NCBI GenBank assembly: GCA_031288005.1 | Contig: JAITSE010000035.1 | Span: forward strand, 1 to 11,670 | Reading direction: 5' to 3' | Length of the DNA stretch: 11,670 nucleotides | DNA from: Treponema sp. | GTDB lineage: Bacteria > Spirochaetota > Spirochaetia > Treponematales > Breznakiellaceae | Part shown: positions 11,619 through 11,670 of the stretch, in pieces | Layout: every line of letters starts with the position of its first letter | Position numbering within the stretch: position 1 is the first letter of the stretch | The notes under the pieces: generated by a model | What the model saw: the letters and a program-made list of their open reading frames with translations, nothing else | The model's database searches: none | What the model was told of the DNA's origin: nothing | Program-made: the position numbers and the translations under genes

Positions 11619-11670
11619 GAGCCATTGGTGGATATCCACGAGCCATCGGTGGATATCCACGAGCCATCGG
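11619..11670 (+). repeat. 21-bp tandem repeats, cut by window end
   Basis: The 21-bp unit with GTGGATATCCAC occurs at 11619-11639 and 11640-11660, and starts a third time at 11661, where the window ends. Units differ by one T/C change. Confidence 0.95.

Larger units (their letters stand above)
10101..11670. repeat. ordered array of palindromic and hairpin elements
   Basis: This 1.57-kb gene-free stretch continues past the window end. Ten elements start GGAGTTTT and end AAAACTCC, with paired bases just inside the ends. They come in two size classes: 53-55 bp (10148, 10559, 10643, 10803, 11199, 11518) and 70-71 bp (10330, 10990, 11100, 11397). Linkers hold perfect hairpins, mostly with 3-nt loops between CC and GG, and tandem repeats of 18 and 21 bp. 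Partial higher-order order is visible: element pairs 10559/11100, 10643/11199, 10803/11518 and 10904/11361 are related. No repeat-spacer regularity, integrase or transposase gene is present. Open frames here lack ribosome binding sites. Identity is unknown to me. Confidence 0.9.

Noticed and set aside
10101..11670. CRISPR array
   Set aside because: There is no constant repeat with regular unique spacers; element spacing is uneven and the variable parts are themselves palindromic. No cas genes are present.
10101..11670. Integron cassette array (attC sites)
   Set aside because: The paired-arm design is reminiscent, but the ends lack the GTTRRRY/RYYYAAC consensus, no cassettes with genes lie between elements, and no integron integrase is seen.

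Overview
The window reads as a chromosome segment of a spirochaete, most likely a Treponema-like organism of roughly 50% GC. The basis is gene content and order: S20, HU, apolipoprotein N-acyltransferase, a later Rho followed by L31, and Rex. I recall a similar HU-Lnt-Rho-L31 order from treponemes; this is memory, not a search result.

Layout. Bases 1-1260 are decayed accessory DNA: a reverse-strand C-terminal remnant of a type I restriction subunit (HsdR), then a frameshifted integrase-core transposase, also on the reverse strand. Bases 1371-8405 are a forward-strand housekeeping block. It starts with a consensus promoter and a 56-residue zinc-ribbon-like gene. After a 370-bp gap holding a three-copy repeat come rpsT, HU, lnt, a response regulator, a bactofilin and a stand-alone CinA/PncC domain. 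Several of these overlap by 4-8 bp, and an intrinsic terminator sits in the end of the last one. A second strong promoter with a ~265-nt leader then drives rho and rpmE. Bases 8392-10054 are a reverse-strand pair, rex followed by a stand-alone RlmK-type methyltransferase, which meets rpmE tail to tail with a 14-bp overlap.

Bases ~10101-11670 (running off the window end) contain no convincing gene. They hold a dense, ordered array of palindromic elements. Ten elements begin GGAGTTTT and end AAAACTCC; they fall into two size classes (53-55 bp and 70-71 bp), and the bases just inside the ends change together so that pairing is kept. Between and inside them are many perfect hairpins, mostly with three-base loops flanked by CC and GG, some nested inside others, plus 18-bp and 21-bp tandem repeats. 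Two paired linker modules show compensatory base changes. This array is the part of the window most likely to be undescribed.

Functional links. The forward block joins ribosome, nucleoid, envelope (Lnt, bactofilin) and NMN-salvage functions. Rho has a ~155-residue low-complexity N-terminal extension, and its leader carries a terminator-like hairpin that could serve feedback control. Rex is an NAD(H)-responsive repressor; its promoter lies directly beside the palindrome array.
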